Shown: positions 55,319 through 64,000 of the stretch, piece by piece
How positions within the stretch are numbered: position 1 is the stretch's first letter
How the letters are laid out: every line of letters starts with the position of its first letter
Assembly (NCBI GenBank): GCA_031002005.1
Contig: CM061920.1
Coordinates: 46,044,610-46,108,609 of the forward strand
DNA length: 64,000 nucleotides
From: Vandiemenella viatica
Taxonomy: Eukaryota; Arthropoda; Insecta; Orthoptera; Morabidae
Direction of reading: 5' to 3'
Made by a program: the position numbers and the translations under genes
The notes under the pieces: generated by a model
Databases searched by the model: none
What the model saw: the letters and a program-made list of their open reading frames with translations, nothing else
Told to the model about the DNA's origin: nothing

Positions 55319-55980
55319 AACTACTATAAGAACATTGAGAAATTCTTGTATAACTTTCAAAGTTCCAATGTCTCAAGATGATTAATAAAATTACAAATGG
55401 CATTAGCTCCCAGCTCTTGTGAGGAAGAATCTTTCACCAAAAGAAGGATGTAATTTTAGAACCTGTAGGAAAGAGTAGCACTAGTTCAGAGTGTAAAAAA
55501 TAAAAGGTGCTAATCCCTAATAAATTGACATTTGTTAGTTTTAAGGAAAGATCATTATACCACGAAATGGGAATTCTTTCAGCTCACATCTCAATGGGAT
55601 AACAAATATGTTCACCCAGCAGTGTATCCACAACTGCATCGGTTATGTGTTCATTACCTTATAAGCCTTGTGCTTTTGTCATTTTATCAGTTGCTCATAA
55701 AAACAATGCAGTGACAGATCATCTGTGCAAAAAATGAAAAATTAAATTTATAATAATCCATCTTGCTAGTCACGTATTATTTTAACACACTTATCATCGA
55801 GGAGAGTTTATAAATGTGAGAGCTTCAACTTAATATATAGTCGTATGTTGTCATTAATTGATTCAACTCCAGTGAACTTAAGTTACTCTAATCAACAAAA
55901 TCACAACTCGTCCCTTTAAAAATAAAACAAAACCAAGGTGAAACTGAGAAGGCTTTTTAGTGTTGAGAAGTCATCTGAAT
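55319..55980. other. No recognised feature
   Basis: AT-rich DNA with no supportable ORF or repeat. Confidence 0.4.
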
Positions 55981-55990
55981 TGGTGAAGAC

Positions 55991-56024
55991 CAGAAGATGG
56001 CGGCAATGAATCTAGTCGCCGAAA
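55991..56024 (+). ncRNA. Hammerhead-like hairpin
   Basis: CAGAAGA, spacer T, GGCG, loop, CGCC, GAAA. One core base (T to A) differs from CUGANGA. The following ATATCGTGTGAC resembles the sequence after the PLE-linked motif at 19880. No PLE coding lies beside it. Confidence 0.3.
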
Positions 56025-57540
56025 TATCGTGTGACAACGCACTCTTGACTCGGCTAGTCACCCGAGAGCAGTTTATACATTCTCAACGCCGAGAAAGACT
56101 TCGTTCTTATATATCTGAATTGTTGTCACCAGAACTTATATTCTTCAGACTGGGCTCATAAAGAGAAGATTTAGCTATGGCTGGAATGTCGTCTGCAGTT
56201 CTAAATATTACAGAATGGGGTATACCAGGCATACCACCACCGTCGCCTTTTGAAAGTACAAATTATCATGATATTTAAAAATCTTAAGTTCATTGACTCC
56301 GCAGCCAGAGATGAAATAATTATTAGAGAAATGAAAAAATCCAAGAAAAAGATCATGTGCATCATTTTTAAATACACATTTTCAAAGAGTAATGTAATTT
56401 TTAAATACACATTTTCAAAGAGTAATGTCAAATTGAGAAATTTACAAAAGAAAATGGCTTTTTTTACTCTAAATCTGCAGATAATTTTTTAAGGTTTTAT
56501 TCCTCCCATTTTTCCTGTTTTTTATTCAACAAAAGGTCTCTCTTATTTGGGAAACGTAGGAGTTGGTAACTGGAGTTTCTTATGAGGACATCTCAAAACT
56601 CACAAAACTTCCTCAAATCACCAGCACAGCATGGAGAGAAGTGTTGATTCAATTAAAGAACTTCAGTGTAATTGACAAGCATTTGTGGATACAGGTTGAA
56701 GACAAAAAAAAAACGGTGGGTTGCTATCCTCGAAAGAATGATGTCCAAAGAATTCTTTTTATCATTCAATAATTTCTTGTTCAGAAGAAGCATTAGATAT
56801 GAAACACTAAATACTTTTACAAGTAAATATTGCAAGCAAGGCTATGCAAACTGAAACAGGATTTATGAAACGCTTCATAACTGGTAGAAAATAACTTGGA
56901 ATTTGAGAGAGAGTATCAGAGTCATTCGTCTGCTCTGATAACAGCTAAAGAAATTGCTTTTCATACTGGGACATATCCTATTATTAAGCCAGTCAGATCC
57001 CTGAGGAAAGTAGAGACTTTATTTTTAATATGTGCCAGTAGATGAGATAACAACAGATCCAGAAGAATTGTTTACAACGTATTTTAGCATATGATCAATA
57101 CAATCGAGAATGCATTGGATACCCAGTTTACAAAACTATCCAGATTTAATGATAGTGTGTCATTCTTACACATTAGCAAAACAATTCCTGAAAAGTCCGA
57201 ATCGGAATAATCCTTTACATATTTAGAAATAAGTTTCACTGGAAAAAATGTGACATATTGGTTGAGGAACTTTCTAACTGAAACTGTTGTTGATGGAGCT
57301 TGAATCAACAGAACCAATTAAAGTTCAACTTATGAAACAAAATTATTTCTGAATGTGTGGACAGCACTTCGAAATTGGCTAACCTGTAGCTGAATAATGA
57401 AGTTACAGTAAAGTGAGAAAGATGAAAATCCATGCTTTTTAGTTCATCATTTGTTTATTTAAAAATTATTAAAAATTATGTGAATTTGACGTAAGGATTG
57501 TGTACGCCATATTCGATTAAATAAACCGTTTCAAACATAT
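56025..57540. other. Decayed sequence, possible old element ORFs
   Basis: Several short plus-strand open pieces (for example around 56563-56772 and 57080-57320 read in broken frames) have protein-like composition, including 'TQFTKLSRFND'. I cannot name a family. A 33-bp direct duplication is noted separately. Confidence 0.25.
56364..56429. repeat. 33-bp direct tandem duplication
   Basis: 'TTTTTAAATACACATTTTC' and 'AAAGAGTAATGT' are repeated exactly, offset 33 bp, an in-frame 11-codon duplication of the overlapping short open frame (IFKYTFSKSNV twice). Confidence 0.95.
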
Positions 57541-57647
57541 TGTGTGTCTTTTCACTGTTGTTTCTCATTCATACCGTTGCTATCCTACACTAATCTTTTT
57601 GTAGCTTGAGTTATCACCTTTAGTAAAATATGCTGGGCCAACTGTAC

Positions 57648-57770
57648 CATGGAGGAAAGAAATATATGGAGACGACGCAAGGGACCTTCACCAGGCATTG
57701 AAGTGATGCCGGGTGGAGGAGGAGTGGGTAGGCATTGCCGCCATATTACCTATCCATACAGACACGGGGA
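57648..57770 (+). repeat. Inverted arm, left
   Basis: It begins CATGGAGGAAAGAAATATAT and, inverted, matches 59245-59365 (CATGGAGGAAAGAAATATAT on the minus strand). Inner similarity includes 'CATATTAC.TATCC.TACA'. The arms bracket 1.6 kb including a THAP-like exon. Confidence 0.75.
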
Positions 57771-57785
57771 ATATGTACAAAAACC

Positions 57786-58380
57786 TCAAGGGGACTGTAG
57801 GATAAATGTGATGCCGCAATCTGGTGATGGATTATTATGTAATTCGATGAGACAAATAAAAAATTAAGAATAATTTTTTTTGAAATCCTGCTTAGTTTTC
57901 AAGATATTCTGTCTCAAATGTGAGATGTTTATGGTTGAAATTCAGAAGAAAAAAATGGTCAAATTTGATGATGGATTCTTATTTAAAAAGACGAGACAAA
58001 TAAAAAATAAAGAATGAAAATTTTTGATATCTCACCTAGTTCTCTAGATATATTGTCTTAAAAGTGAGGTGTCTTGAGTTGAAATGCAGGAGAAAAAATT
58101 CGCAAAAGTCAAATTTGAAGAAGGATTCTTATGTAACACGACAAAAAAAAAAATCGAAAATAAAGAACAAAATTTTTTGATATCTCGCTTAGTGTTCGGT
58201 ATATACTGTCTCCAAATTGAGGGGACTGGGTTGGGATGCGGCCTGGACCAAAAATTACTTCTGCCAAAGCCACAATGAATTACATGGTGGAAATGCAGAA
58301 TGGATATTTCAGTTTTATTACTACCACTTGTGGTTAGGTTGAAATACGGCCTAGATCAGAATAAAAATAGTTATCTCGTT
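57786..58380 (+). repeat. Dispersed repeat R, tandem units of about 147 bp
   Basis: 'GATGGATT.TTATGTAA' starts units near 57826, 57970 and 58119. Each contains 'GAGACAAATAAAAAAT' and 'TTTTTTGATATCTCGCTTAG'. The last unit passes into 'GGCCTGGACC' and 'CCAAAGCCACAA', shared with the copy at 18025-18385. Confidence 0.8.
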
Positions 58381-58979
58381 TCCATACATTGTAAGCTTAA
58401 TTGGGAATAGCTGGAAGTAGTTTACATTGCGATACTCTTTTTGTCACTAACTTAGTTCTCATGAAATTACTAATAATAATAGATAAATTCTTTGTCGCTT
58501 ATGGAACAACAAAACCATTCTGGTACAGACTGCATTTAGACCTAACCACAATCTCCATTAAATTGCCGCTACAGAATCAAACTATGTAGACACACCCACA
58601 CATGCGTATTTAAATCGCAAACTGCATTTGAGGTAACAACATCGTTTGATTCATCAAGATTCCTAGATTGCATAGCATAATTTAACACATTTAATTTCAT
58701 CATACACTGTCAGTATAATTGTAATTGAATTGTGTTAATGTCTTGTAGCATCATACGCAAAATAAAAATAAATAAACTGCAATGTGACGAAGAAGCGCAA
58801 TACTAAATTCACTAAATTGCGATGTAAAAATCACCCCTTTAAATCTCATTTTCAACACTCGTTAAAAAGTAATGCTAGTCTAATATGTGCAAAATAGCAA
58901 GGTGTGCTGATTTTCTACACTACACCAACAAAAATTTGAGAACAAAGTTAGCCTATTGAGAGCTATGACTAAATATTTA
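58381..58979. other. No recognised feature
   Basis: AT-rich DNA inside the inverted-arm element, if it is one element. No ORF is seen. Confidence 0.35.
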
Positions 58980-59010
58980 TATCGGCAACTGCCATCGTTG
59001 CCTTCATCAG
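58980..59010 (-). ncRNA. Hammerhead-like hairpin near THAP exon
   Basis: On the minus strand: exact CTGATGA, spacer A, GGCAAC, loop GATGGCA, GTTGCC, then GATA in place of GAAA. It has the best helix II in the window (6 perfect pairs). The A-to-T change in GAAA would be expected to abolish cleavage. Confidence 0.4.
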
Positions 59011-59108
59011 GTTAACTCTTACATACAAGGACAAATATTTATAGACAGGCACCAAACTTGCCAATACCTACTGCACACTCCAAGAACAATAATTACAATG
59101 CAACTTAC

Positions 59109-59179
59109 TTATGAAATGATATTCCAGGTTCTTTAGTATCTGGCGTATTTGTGCAACTGTAAGCAGCACAAGATGGCAT
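59109..59179 (-). CDS. THAP-domain first exon
   Basis: ATG at 59179 (minus) gives MPSCAAYSCTN and PGISFHK at the end, with a consensus donor GTAAGT at 59108-59103. THAP zinc fingers start MPxxCxxxxC...FHxFP and are commonly split by an intron just after the FH position, as here (phase 2). The C-x4-C pair is visible; the second Cys/His pair would lie in the next exon. I find no such exon downstream. Because its 5' flank is part of an inverted repeat, a DNA-transposon gene is likelier than a host gene. Confidence 0.65.
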
Positions 59180-59244
59180 TATAAAAAAACTTAGACACAT
59201 TAGAAAATTAAATAATCACAGCATCAAACACAATGTGGACATAG

Positions 59245-59365
59245 CAATTGTACGGATACGTAATATGACCACCACTGCCATCACGCATGCATAGTATCAG
59301 CCGAGAGAAGAGGCAGCATCACAGAATAAGCGGTATTTCGTCGCCATATATTTCTTTCCTCCATG
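59245..59365 (-). repeat. Inverted arm, right
   Basis: The mirror of 57648-57770. It contains the presumed 5' untranslated region of the THAP exon. Confidence 0.75.
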
Positions 59366-60110
59366 AACTGTACTGACTTCATTTGCATTTATACTATTAA
59401 AAGGAAGCGAAAATTTCAAATAAATAATTGGATCTGATTTTACTTTAACTTATGTCATTAAGATGAATTGTAATTGCGATGCCAGCTAAAAGGTAAGTGT
59501 CTATTACGTAGCAGAGATAAAGGTTATAATGCTAGGCAGACATATATTAAAAATGGATGTGATTTTGTTTAAATTAAATGTTTACAATGTATTCTCTGTA
59601 GCAGTTACTGAAACCAAACGACAACATAACTCAAGAATTTTTTGATAATAGTTTGCAGAATGTAAAGTTCTTTTCAAATCCTGAGAATGTTTATACTGTA
59701 ATGTAACACAGTGACAGAGACAGTGCATCTTCTGTTTTAAAGATGGATATATTTGCGAACAATGTAGTGAGTGGTTAGAATCAGGTTGCTGTGGTCTGGA
59801 CGATACCTGGAGAGGCTGGCAGGTGGCCACCCTCCTGCATTCCAGAGAGGTAACATGGAGGACAATAGGAGGGGGAGATTGTGGCCGGGAGACACTAGAG
59901 TGTGGGAAGCCGACGCTACTGGGCATGAGTGAAAGTGTTGCAAGCGTGGTCCAGCGCCCAGCCATTGTGTCCCACGCTCCAAGATGTTGATAAAAGGATG
60001 CATTGCAAGTGACACAACAGTACACTGCCCCTTGGTCTGACTGATGTCCAATGCCGTGTCGCAACAGCTTAACAGCCGACAATCAAGCCGCCACCACTCC
60101 TCGTCACGGT
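59366..60110. other. Unassigned, with a GC-richer part and a 166-codon frame
   Basis: A minus-strand open frame of 166 codons (59582-60082) overlaps a GC-richer zone at 59790-60110. It contains many Cys and His but no motif I can place. A second frame is also open there, so this may reflect composition. Confidence 0.25.
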
Positions 60111-60914
60111 AATAAATGAACTGTATTCAATTGCATCAACGTACCACAATTTAAATTCTGTCACCCAGTAATGCCCATGATATATAGAGGACTCGAAGAC
60201 TATTATAAAGCCATAATCACTTAGGATCAATTCTTGAGCATTTTGTTTTAAGTTAATAATGTATGCCTTCTATATATTCCTTTAATGTGAATGTATTCAT
60301 GTTTCAATGACTTATGTTACAAGGATAAAAGTTGCAAATCGGGCAATATTGAATAAACTAATTATGATGCTATTCAGAGGTAATTTGACGGCAAAATAAA
60401 TATTTTTATGACAATAATTGCTCGTCCGGTGTGTCATTCAAAAGTGATAATTTATATTGATCTTGCTAAAACTATATTTAAAGTTAATTTTTGTGAAATG
60501 TTTTCACTGGGCCCAATTAAAAATCCCTGTTTAATTATAAACGAATTATTGAAAGCTATAAAGTTTCATTTGACAAGAAATGGCACACCTCAACAAGAAA
60601 TGTAGGTATTTACAAAACATGTCAATCAAATAAATGATAGCTATTCGTTATTGAAATTACAGTTTTCTTAGAAGCTGTCAACAAAAATTTCTGTCAAATA
60701 AAATCAAATGGAGTTATTTAAAAACATCATAACCAAATTTACCGAGAATCTAATTGGAGAAGGTTTACTAACATCACAGAAAATATCAATTAATAAAGAT
60801 AACAATTAATCGTTATTCGTTTATCCTTAGAAAATTTTCCAGAACAAATTCCTACTGTCATCATAGGTGATATCCATCATTGTCGACTGGTGTTTAAACT
60901 AGTTATTAATATAC
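60111..60914. other. No recognised feature
   Basis: AT-rich DNA. A short 65-codon plus-strand frame (60408-60605) is not recognised. Confidence 0.35.
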
Positions 60915-61115
60915 ACAGACTATCTTCTGCCCGCAGTTTTGCTCGAATGGAATTCCTAACGCATTCACATACGTATTTGTTCGAATCCCATGGGGACTAC
61001 TTCTTCGATCGGGATAAATTGTAGACATTATATCCTAAGCCATTCAGCCATGTCAGCGTGAAACAGTAACAAACATCCATGCAAACAAACTTTTACATTT
61101 ATAATATTAGTAGTA
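60915..61115 (-). mobile_element. Short Helitron- or RTE-end-like element
   Basis: On the minus strand it runs from 'ATACTACTAATATTATAAATG' (start trimmed), through 'GTTTGTTTGCATGG' and 'TTTATCCCGATCGAAG', to 'CAAAACTGCGGGCAGAAGAT'. This outline is typical of short arthropod repeats with Helitron-like ends. A 3' tail of an RTE LINE would look similar. Confidence 0.4.
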
Positions 61116-61255
61116 TGTAACAAATGTATGTTATCTTCAGTCCGTCTATACGGACACCTTAATCACAAATAAGCGACTGCACATTTGGGGCGCCACAATG
61201 AGATCTCACACCACCTGAAAAACTTGCTAAGTCTGCCCCTTCACGTACGACACTT

Positions 61256-61258
<3 letters not shown>

Positions 61259-61288
<30 letters not shown>
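61259..61288. repeat. Poly-T tract
   Basis: About 30 consecutive T, possibly the inverted tail of a retroposed sequence. No match is recognised on the minus strand. Confidence 0.9.
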
Positions 61289-61293
<5 letters not shown>

Positions 61294-62274
61294 TTAGTAA
61301 ACCAATTTGAAATGACAAGGTTGGCATCCTGTTAATACTTGATCTATGTACCAACTAGTCAGAAGAAACAAGTTAGCTAGATAGTCAGTTACAGATTTTC
61401 TGGAGAGTTTTAAATTTTTGTGGTGTCTCGGTAAATATTTATGTATGTGAACTAACAATTAGTTTTCTTCTCCTACTTCTCACTAACCCAATGTATGAAG
61501 ATTGCTAGAAAGTTTTTATATTATATTTTATTCAGTACTAACAGACTTTAAAGAAAACCTCACACAACATAGAGATTAACTAAAAAACTTAGTGGTGCAT
61601 GTGAGGATACTTGAGACAGACAACCTAGGGATAGATGAGACATGTCTCAATTATCCTTATGTTAAAAATAGGAACATTTTTAGTATTTACTTTTGATTTA
61701 TTTTCTATGTAATTTGATTAAACTACAGGGAATCTAGCCCATTACTTATACCATTATGAAAGATAAGCCTATTTCTAAAAATTACAATATTTATAAATTT
61801 TAACTGTACAAGAAATTAAACATAATAGTTTTTATTTTTTTAAATGTCACAGTTTCACAAAATGAAGAATGGTCGCAATTATCGTAAACATAATGCAGGA
61901 AGCCTGCAGTGAAGTAGTTGAGGGAAGTACAATGCTGAGAGCAGCAAGCAAAGAAGTATAACAAATAACCAAACAATGCTTTTAAAGTATATATTAAAAT
62001 ATAAATCTTGCCCAGAAGATAAAAAAAAGATATATCCAAAAAGAGAGAAATTTCAACAAGTCAGGAAGGAAACATGCTTAAAGACTGTTTTGAAAGCTTC
62101 CAAACTTCCCTATGGGTTGTATGTAAATTTGCTTATGAATTTGCTGCTGCAAGTTAATAAAAATGTTCCAACTACGTAGGATATTAACTCTTCTGTTGGT
62201 TTAGATTCATTCAGGGTTGTTTGTGACGAAGATTTTCAAATTAAGCAGCTCCAAAGTAATGAATGGTTTGATAT
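61289..62274. other. No recognised feature
   Basis: AT-rich DNA. A short lysine-rich plus frame lies at 61976-62179 with no known motif. Confidence 0.35.
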
Positions 62275-62757
62275 GTGTGGTTGCAACTAAGGACTCAGTG
62301 GGAAGCATGTGGGAGCATGGTTATAAAGTGCAAACCTTGTTCAAATATTTTATTGCAAGAATCATGGTCAACGATTAAATTTATACAGAATATCACAAAT
62401 AATATAATACATAAGAAAGCTTCGGCCTTGCAGATTATGATCTTAATAAATCCTGTACCAATACAAATATATGTTAAAGCAATGACAACCTTGTTAAGCC
62501 ATGAGAATATCCCTAATCACAATATCTCCACTTGTATTAAACATGCAAACAGAAAATCCTTACATGCTTGGAAACGTAATACAACAGGGCAGGCTCTTAC
62601 CAATTTACCATCATATAACAAATTTACAGCTAGTACCAAACACAAATTTGTACACAGGAGGCAAAATACAGCAATTATTTTAAACAAACAGGAATCAGTT
62701 TACCTTAGTGTCCTTCAGTTTAACCTTAAGAATCAAGTTCTTACCAAAAGGTTTTGA
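62275..62757 (+). other. 160-codon open frame, unknown
   Basis: The longest uninterrupted plus-strand frame in this part, ATG to TGA, basic and rich in Asn, Thr and His (includes 'NTTGQALTNLPSYNKF'). AT-rich DNA rarely stays open this long by chance, yet no domain, signal peptide or neighbour supports a function. It could be a decayed element gene. Confidence 0.3.
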
Positions 62758-62772
62758 CACACTATAGTGTGT
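62757..62772. repeat. Perfect 16-bp palindrome
   Basis: ACACACTATAGTGTGT, at the left edge of the GC-rich block. Confidence 0.9.
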
Positions 62773-63430
62773 ACACGCCGGCGCATAAGTCGTTACCACC
62801 CACACACACTGATAAGGTAGCGGGAACGATTAGCACCACATATCGGGGAATTTTGTCCATTCCCGTATCAAAATTATTAAGCACAATTAACAAGAATGCA
62901 GTAAGCGACGCACTTTGTAGTTGGGATCATCAGGTATACTACCTCAAATACCCGACAGTGCTAGAAAATGGCAATTTATCACCTCTAAGCCACCGCCCGC
63001 CCCGCCCGCTGCCGTGCTCCCCAATCGGCGGAAAACTGCTCACGAACCTAGAGCGCAGCGGAGGAATTCCCTCAATAAATGCGAGCGAGGAACGGTCTCG
63101 GTTGGGTCACAAATCCACATCATGCGGTACTTCCAGGCCGCCGGGTCAAATTACAAGTCCTCGCTTATACCAGGAGACCTCTAACGTCGCAGTCAATTAG
63201 GGAAAATATTAGGCCCAACGAACCAATCCGCCGCTGCCGACCGACTGACTTCCCGGTTTCGTGTCCCCGAAAATCCACTCCATCAGCCGGTAGAGGGCAC
63301 CACCAGAGCCACAGCGCACTCTCACGGGCGAAACTAACACACGGGCTCTGCAAGAACCAGCATCAAAAGACAATCGAGGGCGGGGAAAATAAACAATGCG
63401 AGCCGAGCACGGCTCATGGTTATCAGTGAA
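62757..63430. promoter_or_regulatory. CpG-rich island, possible promoter or 5' UTR
   Basis: CpG dinucleotides and GC content rise abruptly relative to the rest of the window. GC-box-like CCGCCCGCCCCGCCCGC lies at about 62992-63010 and many CGs run up to 63410. Such a block in an AT-rich insect genome often marks a 5' exon or promoter. Overlapping frames are open on both strands, as expected of GC-rich non-coding DNA, so I make no CDS call. Strand is undecided. Confidence 0.4.
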
Positions 63431-64000
63431 ATATGAAGTGAAGAAACATGCGAGGAGATTTGTTGGCCAGATATAGGACAAATCTGAGGACGGGTTGGTG
63501 GCTCTAAATTTAAGAGCAAATATTGATGAAGGGCAAATAGATATGTTGCTAAAGACCCTTTTGTAATGTCAAAAAATTATCCTGTTAACCATTTTATTTT
63601 TAAAACTGGTTCTGATGGAATGGTTATTTCATAATCTTGGACCCTGCAATTGTTTTAATTTTTGTTACACCAATTTACATGACAGATGAGGCTATTTTTT
63701 AACAACTTTTTGAACACATTAATTTTGGTGATAATACTAAATATTCAACCAGGGTTAATTTCCTACCTAAATGTAATTGTGTAGGTATACATCTAGGGCT
63801 TTGATACTGAAAGCTGAAAAAAACATATTTTATAAAATTTAAATCTATCCCTGATGCCCGTCTCGGGTATCCCCGGCATGGGGATACTTGAACCATGTTG
63901 CATGTTTAAAGAAGTATTCTAACACCATAACATAATGCAAAACTAGCCATGGTTTTTAATTTTTGAATTAAGGAAACACAGTTCCTCCAAACACAATATA
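63431..64000. other. No recognised feature
   Basis: AT-rich DNA. A short perfect inverted repeat GTATCCCC / GGGGATAC lies at 63867-63887. Confidence 0.4.

Noticed and set aside
59582..60082. 166-codon minus frame as a real gene
   Set aside because: A second frame is open over the same bases, no domain is recognisable, and the start lies in unremarkable sequence. Kept only as unassigned.
63079..63481. Open frames on both strands in the CpG-rich block
   Set aside because: Simultaneous open frames on both strands reflect low stop-codon density in GC-rich DNA rather than coding.

Overview
The window is eukaryotic nuclear DNA from an animal with a large, repeat-laden genome. It is AT-rich, has no operons or ribosome-binding sites, and is almost entirely the debris of mobile elements. 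The mix of mariner/Tc1, hAT, Helitron, CR1/Jockey/RTE-type LINEs, Penelope-like elements (PLEs), Copia and a tRNA-derived SINE points to an arthropod. The SINE head and body resemble SINEs of orthopteroid and blattoid insects, so a polyneopteran insect is my best guess (inference; no species marker is visible). All calls come from reading motifs by eye, and no database search was run.

Host genes. Two short segments look like real coding exons of one plus-strand gene I cannot name: 8790-8864 (25 codons, phase 0 in and out) and 38071-38146 (25 codons plus one base). Both have good AG and GT sites and are separated by a 29-kb intron filled with transposons. Weak downstream exon candidates lie at 53537-53602 and 54156-54182; the latter matches the required phase. 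A THAP-type first exon (59109-59179, minus) probably belongs to another mobile element. A CpG- and GC-rich block (62757-63430) may be a promoter or 5' UTR.

Layout. 1-8.2 kb: relics of an endonuclease/RT LINE (minus), split by a 168-bp-monomer tandem array with an apparent 7-monomer higher-order period, itself interrupted by a mariner. 10-15.3 kb: Tc1 and LINE relics, a SINE, a PLE fragment, a mariner-superfamily element with 110-bp inverted ends, and a perfect 38-bp inverted repeat. 15.6-27.6 kb: two copies of one Helitron family in opposite orientation (15581-18798 plus, 24897-27551 minus), with Tc1, PLE, Copia and two mariner relics between them. 27.6-30.6 kb: a decayed ORF cut by a hAT-like element with an 8-bp target duplication. 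30.7-38 kb: a foldback, a mariner carrying a SINE and a CR1-like LINE, a broken PLE, and a second, larger foldback ending 74 bp before the 38071 exon. 38.6-41.7 kb: LINE and PLE relics and a mariner end. 43.3-50.6 kb: a relic with a superfamily-3-helicase-like P-loop, split by a 5.5-kb hAT that itself holds a LINE, a 2.3-kb inverted-repeat element, a G-tract MITE and a SINE head. 50.6-64 kb: a Jockey LINE relic, SINEs, dispersed repeats, the THAP exon and the GC-rich block.

The most interesting signal that crosses feature types is a small recurrent hairpin. Its strand reads CTGA[A/T]GA, one spacer base, a short stem, then GAAA. It sits beside PLE relics and in both arms of the two foldbacks. 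It resembles the hammerhead-ribozyme cores reported from PLEs and retrozyme-like elements, but the spacer base means this is a hypothesis only. No transposase or reverse transcriptase here is intact, so nothing in the window appears autonomously active.
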